Shown here: piece after piece, positions 58,601 through 64,000 of the stretch
Position numbering within the stretch: position 1 is the stretch's first letter
Layout of the letters: each line of letters starts with the position of its first letter
Assembly (NCBI GenBank): GCA_963281255.1
Contig: OY725491.1
Span: 2,542,001 to 2,606,000 of the forward strand
Source of the DNA: Aphrocallistes beatrix
Lineage: Eukaryota; Porifera; Hexactinellida; Sceptrulophora; Aphrocallistidae
Direction of reading: 5' to 3'
DNA length: 64,000 nucleotides
Notes under the pieces: model-generated
What the model was told of the DNA's origin: nothing
The model's database searches: none
What the model saw: the letters and a program-made list of their open reading frames with translations, nothing else
Position numbers and translations under genes: made by a program

Positions 58601-60342
58601 CAGCATAGAACTTAGCCAATGTGTTCAGCTTTGAGTCTGTCATGCAGTTGTCCTCCAGACCTCGTCTCAATAATTCGACAACATCAAGATCGTTCTTGGA
58701 ATACCTATCCAAAAGGGCTTTCGCACCAGTTTCCACACCAACGAGTAAAGATCTTTGTAAAATGTCCTTATTTGATCCTCGGTAACCTGTAATGTAGCGC
58801 CAACCGTCCCACGAGAGCGAGCAATACGATTTTCCCGAGGCAATTGCGGCAGGTCCAAGCGTAGCTCCTGGATTGTTACAATCTTTGCACTTTCGTACAG
58901 CGCCTCGGCATTTTATTTATTCTGTCCATCGGCGGTTAAGGTTAAAATTATTGTGTTTACCCATGAACTGACCTCGCCGGCTGTCGCTTTTCTTTATAAA
59001 ATGAACGATCGCATTCATTCGTTCGAGTGAAATCATGACTTGAGGAATTGATGCAAACTTGAACAACCAGTTCAGCTGGTGACCAAGACAGTAACCATTG
59101 AAATCTTAGTTGTTAGTAAATCAATGGTGATTCGCACAGTTTGGTTTCTCTTAATTAGGTTTTGCTTTATCACTAGAGACGAATCCAAACTGGAATAATA
59201 ACGGCTACAAAATTGGGTATCATTGCTCCAAAAAGTGCCCCCCTTACTCCCCCGTATTCTACGCCTATGCCCGTTTATGATTGTAATTGGTATATGTACG
59301 TTAACTTTAGGAGTAATAGGATAACAACGAATTTTCAGACTTGGGTTATTTTGTAGAAACTTTGTGACAGTTTTTGCCTTTTATTGTGGACCATGGATGC
59401 TGAAATTTCTCATATCCTGAGATATTTTCACCCAATCCGATATATTTCATCATTTTAAGATTAATATGCTAAGAGGAAGAAAACTAAATGGTAAGAAGCC
59501 CTAAATATGTATAAATTGGAAAATGGAATGTTATCACATTCCGAAAATATTCGAATTACAAACTCTTGCGATTGTATTGTTAAAGTTCCTCTAGCGAAAA
59601 TGCCGCTAGCTTAAAAACTCTTGAGATCCGTGGTTTTTAGGCCATATTTTCTCACCTATAAACTTCAACAACCACCCTCTCGGCAAGTAAATTTTCGACT
59701 ACGCGCCTTGTATGATTCTAATATTATATATATCTATAATTTAATAAAATACTACATTTAATTTCGGAACCTACCAAATTTTCGACTAAAAAAATTTGGA
59801 GATTAGTAGAACGTTAAGCATAAGTGGTCCTTCTAGAAAAAGGACAATAAATTGGAACCCGAAGAGGATCATTTTTATCTTTTCACGTAGCTGTTTCAAT
59901 TCTTCTACGTAGTAGTCACTATTGATTGTAGTTTTATCAGAAAGCACTGTGATTTACAACACAACGCCTATGTTTCCAGATACCCTCTTTGTTCTCTCGC
60001 TACATTCGCTTTAGCCAACGGATAACATTTGTCCCAATTCAATGGATTCTAATATATTATCAATTATAAAAACTTATTTTTAGTCAGTCAAAGATTTATC
60101 GACCTGCATGTCAAAAATTATCTGCTCCTGCCAAATTTCCTTCAACCAACCCGGAAGAAAATCTGGAGATTGAGATAATATCTCATAATGTCAAAACTCT
60201 CTCCGCTCAGAAGAGTGACCCTCCTTTCCTCAGCTTGTACGGAGATAGACCAGGATCTCTCGCTGATTTGCTGGAACGGGACAAGTATACACAACGACCG
60301 CAGCTACATAGTGAGACTGATTTAAATACAGATTTTAGGTAG
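37667..60342 (+). CDS. PDZ-domain protein, syntrophin-like, four exons across 22.7 kb
   Basis: Exons 37667-37810, 39197-39263, 41215-41509 and 60084-60338 join in phase (0, 1, 2). The first three encode a PDZ domain: KVIQLNRINSNFGLKLVGG (carboxylate loop NFGL), VPPSVAEIQPGGAVEG, IGVGDLLLSIDGIDVHTYSQ, then IRESVLKIINLRYM. The order and the ending recall gamma-syntrophin PDZ domains, though no PH domain precedes it. After it comes a Ser/Pro-rich linker and in exon 4 a tail with LSLYGDRPGSLADLLERD. PDZ domains bind C-terminal peptides of membrane proteins at the cell cortex. Reading through the last donor gives an immediate TAG at 60340, so the protein either ends there (254 aa) or continues beyond. 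Met at 37667 follows an in-frame stop (TGA at 37661). Confidence 0.75.
38275..38690 (-). mobile_element. MULE (MuDR-type) remnant with exact 9-bp target duplication
   Basis: TAGAATTAT stands at 38266-38274 and again at 38691-38699. The element between them has inverted ends sharing ACCGACAATTCGCACCAC. On the minus strand it keeps a frameshifted piece of MULE transposase C-terminus: HHPTIWKFIAALKREQG, then EQALIDSV and FLRGVAHHF. A 9-bp duplication is the MULE hallmark. It lies in PDZ gene intron 1. Confidence 0.8.
39480..39649. mobile_element. hAT MITE with exact 8-bp target duplication
   Basis: GGTACACG at 39472-39479 and 39650-39657 brackets a 170-bp element with ends CAGTGGCGGATTTAGGGG and CTAGCGCCCCCTG. 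It is non-coding and lies in PDZ gene intron 2. Confidence 0.8.
40060..40110. repeat. Degraded GC-rich end of a family A-like element
   Basis: ACAAGTGCACTTTGCTCGCTTGCGTTCGCGGCCTGCG has the spacing of the family A hairpin end with many changes. Confidence 0.35.
40295..40860 (-). repeat. Repeat family A2, reversed copy
   Basis: From GCGCGCTTCGCTTGCTTG at 40300 through a body related to 6525-6950 and 10540-10760, ending GACAAACAAACAAACAAA and AATCCTAGCG. It is the most complete A2 copy here and shows that the GC hairpin is shared by two families with different interiors. Confidence 0.6.
41215..41509 (+). CDS. PDZ gene exon 3 (end of PDZ domain and Ser/Pro linker)
   Basis: Acceptor TTGTTTTCCAG, donor TCTAG/GTAATA. 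It completes the PDZ domain with IYIRESVLKIINLRYMTLLKK and continues into a low-complexity linker rich in Ser and Pro (PSPSTQPFPRPSPPASLSS). It enters in phase 1 and leaves in phase 2, matching exons 2 and 4. Confidence 0.72.
41510..42475. other. PDZ gene intron 3, first part
   Basis: AT-rich. No exon or defined repeat recognised. Confidence 0.4.
42476..42663. mobile_element. pogo-type MITE (CCGCTTAATAGGGTCA)
   Basis: The left end AACTCCGCTTAATAGGGTCA and right end, reversed, CAGTCGACTCCGCTTAATAG. Internal units of CTTAATCGGGTCA repeat in both orientations. The left terminus is eroded. Confidence 0.6.
42690..42719 (-). repeat. Solo terminal block of repeat family A
   Basis: CGAGTTTTAATAGTAAGG with no core attached. 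Confidence 0.6.
42886..43654. mobile_element. MITE family B, full copy
   Basis: The ends read CAGGGTGACTCTTAAGTTCT on each strand, flanked by TA. Length 769 bp with a long inverted interior. It interrupts a short repeated unit (GCGTGAAATTCTGAGGC) that continues on both sides. Confidence 0.8.
43660..44070. mobile_element. Foldback element (GGAACCATGGATGTACAACT)
   Basis: The sequence at about 43690-43870 is mirrored at about 43900-44065: TATATAACAGGAACCATGGA against TCCATGGTTCCTGTTATATA, and AACATGATGATTTTGTTCTA against its complement. Arms are about 165 bp, and the left end unit is duplicated in tandem. Confidence 0.65.
44090..44640. repeat. Diverged relative of the 30-kb inverted repeat unit, plus a solo pogo end
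   Basis: GGAGGTTCCACTGTA at 44158-44172 is a solo end of the 33674-34092 subfamily. The following CCCTATCGAGTGACCCC and nearby blocks resemble 30052-30160 loosely. Confidence 0.4.
45378..45460 (+). tRNA. tRNA-Leu (anticodon TAA)
   Basis: An 83-nt gene. The acceptor stem ACCAGGG pairs with TCCTGGT (one G-U pair) and the discriminator is A. The D-arm contains the A box TGGCCGAGTGG. The anticodon stem TTGGA/TCCAA carries the loop CTTAAGT, giving anticodon TAA. A long variable arm with the self-complementary stem TGTGC/GCACA marks a class II tRNA. The T arm ATGGG-TTCGAAC-CCCAT includes the B box GGTTCGAACCC. It has no intron and sits in intron 3 of the PDZ gene, on the same strand. All stems are intact, so it is probably functional. 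Confidence 0.96.
45465..45469 (+). terminator. RNA polymerase III terminator of tRNA-Leu
   Basis: A run of five T, four bases after the tRNA end. Confidence 0.85.
45470..46648. other. PDZ gene intron 3, gene-free AT-rich part
   Basis: No exon, RNA gene or defined mobile element recognised. The words AATTTGTGATGTT and similar recur loosely at 45680-46130. Confidence 0.4.
46649..47145 (-). repeat. Repeat family A, reversed copy
   Basis: Starts GCGCGCTTCGCTTGCTTG and ends CAATCAATTCGTTACAGATA, followed by a TA tract that links it to the next, forward copy. Confidence 0.75.
47172..48569 (+). repeat. Repeat family A with both terminal blocks and a nested family B element
   Basis: Opening block ATCCTTACTATTAAAACTCG at 47177, core 47255-47745, GC hairpin, TA tract, the B element (47757-48529), TA tract, then the closing block CGAGTTTTAATAGTAAGGAT at 48549-48568. 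This is the clearest case of a B element inserted in the 3' TA tract of one A element. Confidence 0.75.
47757..48529. mobile_element. MITE family B, full copy
   Basis: The ends read CAGGGTGGCCCATAAGTTCT on the left and, reversed, CAAGGTGGCCCATAAGTTCT on the right, in TA tracts. It is 773 bp with an inverted interior. Confidence 0.8.
48578..49018 (+). repeat. Repeat family A, 3'-truncated
   Basis: Opening block, (GTTT)n and TA tract, then the core up to about 49018; hairpin absent. It lies head to head with the previous copy's closing block. Confidence 0.7.
49286..50248 (+). repeat. Repeat family A with a nested Tc1-like MITE
   Basis: Opening block at 49290, TA tract containing the MITE at about 49337-49811, core from 49830 with an internal deletion right after TGTAACGAATTGATTG, hairpin at 50215-50245. 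Confidence 0.7.
49337..49811. mobile_element. Tc1/mariner-like MITE (CACTAAGCGGACAAAAGTAT)
   Basis: The ends CACTAAGCGGACAAAAGTAT on both strands lie in a TA tract. The interior is related in layout to 2869-3343 but differs in sequence. Confidence 0.75.
50740..50830 (+). repeat. Repeat family A, internal fragment
   Basis: CATTGTCACATTTTT...AACTCAGCCATTTTAGGTGA matches about 90 bp of the core. Confidence 0.6.
50846..51425. mobile_element. Decayed relative of MITE family G
   Basis: CAATTATTGTGGTTCCTACA and later AGCTGATCCCCTGAG...CAATGGACAAAT match internal blocks of 5696-6451. The terminal CTTAGGG ends are missing. Confidence 0.5.
51429..51933. mobile_element. TIR repeat (ATCTGAGTACCTAATTTACG) holding a pogo MITE
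   Basis: ATCTGAGTACCTAATTTACG at 51429 is mirrored by CGTAAATTGGGTACTCAGAT at 51914-51933. The pogo element at 51499-51830 lies between the two short arms. Confidence 0.55.
51499..51830. mobile_element. pogo-type MITE (CAGTACACCCTCGCTAATCC), complete
   Basis: Both ends read CAGTACACCCTCGCTA(A/G)TCC, flanked by TA. Partial copies lie at 16633-16850 and 28947-29075. Confidence 0.8.
52019..53030 (-). pseudogene. hAT transposase (ZMYM1-like), N-terminal and catalytic half, decayed
   Basis: The minus-strand frame 52529-52912 reads VVKTVLMCAKQGIALRGHRE, SIQDYILRSAAALVTEDIV and LSLQADETKDLAKMEQLSL, the DUF4371-type start of the RNase-H-like domain of ZMYM1-related hAT transposases (the ADET aspartate is visible). 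It continues with frame breaks into QCYDGASVMSG and HC...IVVVD near 52300-52420. Upstream, HDASNAHILAM-like remnants belong to the TTF-type finger region. Several stops make it inactive. Confidence 0.75.
53981..54450 (+). pseudogene. hAT transposase C-terminal dimerisation region, decayed
   Basis: The plus-strand frame 53981-54340 encodes ITKFCKHYGLIEEDPRPLL and ITLPVTSASCDRSFSA, the hAT dimerisation signature. One frame later come RRIKTYLRQT and AVLTINREELHKI. It is the same family type as the minus-strand half at 52019-53030 but in opposite orientation. Confidence 0.75.
55083..55852 (-). mobile_element. hAT element retaining the transposase C-terminus, nested in the Ginger-like element
   Basis: The ends CAGGGGCGGATCCAGG and, reversed, CATAGGCGGATCCAGG are classic hAT. 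A minus-strand 139-codon frame (55274-55693) encodes the dimerisation region: YPNISCSLHLLLVAPVTSAT, VERANSARPYVKTELRSSMG and LNDLILLYVHKDINL. GTTCA stands on both outer sides, a partial target duplication. The N-terminal and catalytic parts are deleted. Confidence 0.8.
55886..56348 (-). pseudogene. C48 peptidase-like and PHD-like finger region of the Ginger-like element
   Basis: Two overlapping frames: QSGLNDCGLFAIANATTLC (catalytic cysteine segment of Ulp1-type peptidases) and, about 60 residues on, a Cys/His zinc finger, CDCRMP-CTKCRGRYHSLC-WVCYSC, of the PHD type. The frame break between them shows decay. The pair is typical of transposon-encoded multidomain proteins, where the finger may read chromatin. 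Confidence 0.65.
56469..57270 (-). pseudogene. Gypsy/Ginger-type integrase C-terminal half, decayed
   Basis: In order on the minus strand: GLDERWNQTL (the catalytic-glutamate helix), YNTSKHETTRFTPFEVMFGR, AEESLNIYKDAP, RAQEVQKEQYDRKHAK, VLMKDLRRKKRKGGKLDVKW and GKGLYSL...NGSHLKPYKS. At least three frame changes occur. The upstream catalytic aspartates are not found. Confidence 0.7.
58300..59275 (-). pseudogene. Third hAT transposase relic (ZMYM1-like)
   Basis: Frames at 58667-58858 (QVTEDQIRTFYKDLYS), 58548-58736 (LVVELLRRGLEDNCM-type block and FYAGEIKLDNLFERN) and 58314-58541 (CLPVTTCDAERSFSILRRI) give the C-terminal half in correct order. A probable terminus TACGCCTATG lies near 59262-59271; the other end is unclear. 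Confidence 0.65.
59276..60083. other. PDZ gene intron 3, last part
   Basis: AT-rich; no exon other than the acceptor side of exon 4, and no defined repeat. Confidence 0.4.
60084..60338 (+). CDS. PDZ gene exon 4 (C-terminal region)
   Basis: An 85-codon exon after the acceptor TTATTTTTAG, ending TTTTAG/GTAGGA. It is open throughout in the one frame that continues exon 3 (ag/t gives Ser). It encodes IYRPACQKLSAPAKFPS, ISHNVKTLSAQKSD and PPFLSLYGDRPGSLADLLER. No domain is recognised. Phase agreement and open frame across an 18.6-kb intron support it, but transcript data would decide. Confidence 0.6.
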
Positions 60343-60860
60343 GAATTATATTTACATCTCTAAAATAATTAGGTTTGGATTCATTTTTTTAGTCAATCGC
60401 AAATACAAGTACAAGCACATGCATAGTTAAAGAATAGACGTATAAATAACACAAATAATTGAACCAATTTTTTTCAATTTAGCTTGTTCTAGTTGGAACG
60501 TAGCACCCAGAAAATTTTCACTTCTATATACACTGACTGAACAAAAATATTCATACACCCCAAAATTTCCTATACAAATAGTTATAATATAATAATCTAT
60601 TTTGTCGAGTCAAGGACATTTAATTTGAAGTGTGTTGTTAATTTAGCCTCAAATTCGAATTGTCTACATTCGAATTACTTGACATTTGACTTAGAGTAGC
60701 AAATGCTGAAATACTTAATCTTGAAGGAGAGTAATTATGTTGAAAGCTTATAAAGTGAATAATTTGAATGTGAATAAAACGAATTTGAAGCAAAGTGGGC
60801 ACAGGTAGTATGGTATTATGCTATAATTCCTTGGTTTAGGAAATATACACTTTATGTCAT
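60339..60860. other. Region downstream of PDZ exon 4
   Basis: One Tc1-like MITE end occurs at about 60530 (CACTGACTGAACAAAAATAT) without a clear partner. No further exon was found. Confidence 0.4.
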
Positions 60861-60869
60861 TATTAGTTG

Positions 60870-61380
60870 AAGCCGCGCAGCGCAAGCAAGCGAACCGCGC
60901 TTATATATATATATACGTATAACGAATTGATTGAAGAAACTGCCAGACGCAGAAAGCTTGGCATGTGGGAGTCTTTTGGCTATGGCTCCACTAAGTTCTG
61001 ACTTCAGACCAAAATCATGGAATTATGACGTCATTGTCACCTTTTTATAATTAGAATTTCAGTTTTTCAACCATAACTCAGCCATTTTAGATGATAGAAC
61101 GCTGAAATTTTAATAGAATGTGTATATTAATATATCTTAAATATGATAAAAATGATGACTCATCACTCTGTTATGACGTCATCATTACGCATCAAAATTT
61201 TAAAATTTGACAAATTTGATGATTTTTCCTGCGATATCGATTATAACAGTAGAAAAGACGTATTTAGAGATGTCTCCTTTATAATTAATCAATGTGACTC
61301 CAGGCGCCCAAAGGGCGCCTCCGGCGGACACAAAGTGTCCGCCAGCCGCACAGCGCAAGCAAGCGAATCGCGCTTGTATG
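60870..61380 (+). repeat. Repeat family A (a 3' end followed by a full core)
   Basis: A bare GC hairpin end (60870-60901) and TA tract precede a full core (60920-61378) ending GCGCTTGTATG. Confidence 0.7.
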
Positions 61381-61484
61381 TATAAATAAATGAATAAATC
61401 TATATATATACATTAATTACCCCAAACTTGTATGGCTTCCCCATTGAAAATGGTTTAAACCGGAAATGACGCAACACATTCCTC

Positions 61485-61534
61485 ACAATAATATATCAAA
61501 AAGATACTGGGGTATCTTTTTGATATATTATTGT
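61485..61534. repeat. Perfect 23-bp hairpin
   Basis: Arms 61485-61507 and 61512-61534 are exact inverted copies (AATATATCAAAAAGATAC and complement) around the loop TGGG. Confidence 0.85.
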
Positions 61535-62818
61535 CACATTATGCAGCCATTGATGAGTCATTATTACTTGATCATGAAAACATTTGTATAGAAAGGCGTT
61601 GTATAGCCTAATGAACAATTCATCTCAATTAACCTAATCTCCATCTCTTCTCGTCTTCAAGTTATGTCATTGTGTGAAGATATATGATAAACCATGGACT
61701 TCTAAACTACCTGGACAGTCCACTCTATTTTGACTCTATATCAAGTTAGGCCAGTTTGTATCCTTACTATTAAAACTCGATTAATCTCTCTCTCTATATA
61801 TTTAAATATATAAAGCTGATTTTTGGCATGTCGGAGTCTTTTGGCTATGGCTCCACTAGGTTCTGAGCTCAGAGCAAAATGTCGACTCATCATGGAATTA
61901 TGACGTCATCGTCACATTTTTAAAAGTTAAGCAACACAGTTATTCGGGCATAACTCAGCCATTATAGGAGATAGAAGGCTGAAATTTTAATAGAATCTGT
62001 ATACTAACATATCTCACATATGATATCATCAAAAAATGATGACTCATCACTTTGTTATAACGTCATCATTACGCATCAAAAAATTTTAAACTGACAAATT
62101 TTGTGATTTCTCAAGTAATATAGATTTTAACACTAAGATAGACATATGTAGAGATGTTATCTCCCTTATAATTTAACAATGTGATCCCAGACGACCGAAA
62201 GGAGCCTGCAGCGGACACAAAGTGTCCACCAGCTGCGCAGCGCAAGCAAGCGAAGCGCGCTTGTATATTGATATCTCGAAAACTATTCGTGTAGCAGTTA
62301 TATGGTGTATCTGTAGTATGACCTATATGGTAAAACTATGTTGCTAGTAGTCATTCCGCCTAAACACAACCTAGGAAGGGGTATCAATGATACCACCATA
62401 TATGGAATTATGTGAAAACCACAAAACTAAAAAAACCATAAATATTTCAAGTATGCCGATGTGATCAATGAAATCCCCATAAACGACTTGCTATTCAACA
62501 TTAATATATTTAATACCAATATAATGAATAGTTTTCGAGATATCAATATACATGCGCGCTTCGCTTGCTTGCGCTGCGCGGCTGGTAGACACTTTGTGTC
62601 CGCCGCAGGCCCTTCGGTCGTCTGGGATCACATTGTTTAATTATAAGGGAGATAACATCTCTACATATGTCTATCTTAGTGTTAAAATCTATATTACTTG
62701 AGAAATCACAAAATTTGTCAATTTAAAATTTTTTGATGCGTAATGATGACGTTATAACAAAGTGATGAGTCATCATTTTTTGATGATAGTTGCATCATAT
62801 GTGAGATATGTTAGTATA

Positions 62819-63374
62819 CAGGGTGTCTCAAAAGTTCTGCAACGAATTTTGCTAATGTATTATACATAGTAGATAAATATCGAACATCCAATGCCTCATT
62901 TTAATCAAAAATGGAGAGGATTATCTTAATTATTTGCAATGATGGATCATATATTTCATTCTCGTAAAAAATATTTTTTAACTCAATAAAAAATCTCACA
63001 TCCCAGGTACATTTTATGGTTATACTTTAAAAATACTCGTTCTTATCGAAGATTACTGCTACATAAATCAAAAGTAATAATATTATTTTAGTATTATGAA
63101 TCAATTACAGAATATGGAAGTGATTGATGTAATATTTCACTCGAAAAATAGTGATCTTCAAAATTAACACTTTTGAGCTCCAAATTTTGGAGTAATTAAT
63201 CTGTAATTATTTAAAATTTTATAAGAAATGTTTTTTGAGTAATGGATTGAGCTCATTTCTATGCTAGAAGGATACTAGATTTCAATTATGGGGGCTAATT
63301 TGGAATACAATCAAGTGATCTTAGTCAAATTAACGAAGTAAAATTGGTTGTTGCAGAACTTTTGAGACACCCTG
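62819..63374. mobile_element. Mariner-type MITE (CAGGGTGTCTCAAAAGTTCT)
   Basis: Perfect inverted ends of about 25 bp, starting CAGGGTGTCTCAAAAGTTCT on each strand, with TA duplicated (62817-62818, 63375-63376). It has no transposase. It sits in only one arm of the palindrome. Confidence 0.85.
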
Positions 63375-63531
63375 TACATATGCTCGAATAACTGTGTTGC
63401 TTAACTTTTAAAAATGTGACAATGACGTCATTAATTCCATGATGAGTCGGCATTTTGCTCTGAGCTCAGAACTTAGTGGAGTCATAGCCAAAAGACTCCG
63501 ACATGCCAAAATCAGCTTTATATATATAAAT

Positions 63532-63532
<1 letters not shown>

Positions 63533-63562
<30 letters not shown>

Positions 63563-63565
63563 AGA
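63533..63565. repeat. (GA)n microsatellite
   Basis: AGAGAGAGAG tract with one interruption; its mirror in the left arm is the much shorter CTCTCTCTCT at 61792. Confidence 0.9.
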
Positions 63566-63767
63566 TTAATTGAGTTTTAATAGTAAGGATACAAACTGGC
63601 CTAACTTGGTATAGAGTCAAAATAGAGTGGGCTATCCAGGTAGTTTAGAAGTCCATGGCCTATCCTACATGGTTAACGATTTTAGGCTAATCGTGTATTA
63701 ATCCATTCGGCTATTACTGCATCCTTGGTTATTTTACTGTGAGGCATTATTAGAGTAGGCTATGGGT

Positions 63768-63836
63768 CCTACATATTTTCTGATGTAGGAATATGTCCTA
63801 CATATCTTCTGATGTAGGAATATATCCTACACAGTT
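63768..63836. repeat. 29-bp tandem repeat with palindromic unit
   Basis: The unit TCCTACATATTTTCTGATGTAGGAATATG is present about 2.3 times (written here only as landmarks: TCCTACAT...ATGTAGGA). Each unit is itself an inverted repeat. Confidence 0.7.
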
Positions 63837-64000
63837 GAGGAGTGGTATAAATAGGAGGGTGTGATGAGGCTTTTGAGGGTGTTTTTGCTGTTAGTGTTGA
63901 CGGGAGTGTTTTTAGGGGATTTTTACGGTTTTTTGCATTTTAAGTGCTTTTTTTGTTTTTCTTTGGAATCGGGTGTCCGAAGCAGAATTTCAAATTCAGA

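Larger units (their letters stand above)
61692..63659. repeat. 2-kb palindrome built from two family A copies
   Basis: The left arm 61692-62288 is mirrored by 62526-63659. The mirror includes non-repeat flanks (CCATGGACTTCTAAACTACC at both outer ends), the family A terminal block, the core and hairpin, and even GATATCTCGAAAACTATTC at the inner edge. The spacer is 237 bp. The right arm is longer by 556 bp because of the MITE at 62819-63374. Since the flanks are also mirrored, this is an inverted duplication of a locus that already held a family A copy. Confidence 0.8.

Overview
The window is nuclear DNA from an intron-bearing animal. It is AT-rich, carries an animal-specific gene set (DSTYK, UBXN11, CSTF1, NHP2, a PDZ protein and a C-type-lectin-like protein), and is densely packed with small DNA transposons. 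A 200-base N run shows it is a draft scaffold. The sequence does not fix the species; an invertebrate, possibly an early-branching one such as a sponge, is only my guess.

Layout. 1-7.0 kb: repeats only, with transposons nested inside one another. 7.0-10.5 kb: a two-domain C-type-lectin-like gene piece lying between the matching inverted ends of a 3.5-kb transposon. 11.85-25.1 kb, minus strand: the complete 11-exon DSTYK kinase gene, assembled here with every junction in phase (930 aa, against 929 in human as I recall it). Its 5.8-kb intron 9 holds a complete intronless UBXN11 gene on the same strand. 26.7-28.7 kb, minus strand: two intronless housekeeping genes, NHP2 and CSTF1. 29.5-32.5 kb: a 3-kb inverted repeat. 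33.6-37 kb: repeats, a C48-protease fragment and a decayed gag/protease retroelement. 37.67-60.34 kb, plus strand: a PDZ gene (syntrophin-like) of four exons with an 18.6-kb intron. That intron holds a tRNA-Leu(TAA) gene, several hAT relics and a Ginger-like transposon with a nested hAT. 60.8-63.7 kb: more copies of the main repeat, one pair forming a 2-kb palindrome that was later invaded by a mariner-type MITE.

The genes do not form a pathway. NHP2 (H/ACA RNP), CSTF1 (3' end processing) and tRNA-Leu are RNA-related housekeeping genes; DSTYK and UBXN11 concern signalling and cytoskeleton or ubiquitin. The most unusual content is the transposon biology: a family with internal (TA)n tracts that repeatedly receives TA-targeting elements, a lectin gene fragment apparently held inside a TIR element, a Ginger-like element with an exact 4-bp target duplication, a MULE with an exact 9-bp duplication, and very long palindromes.
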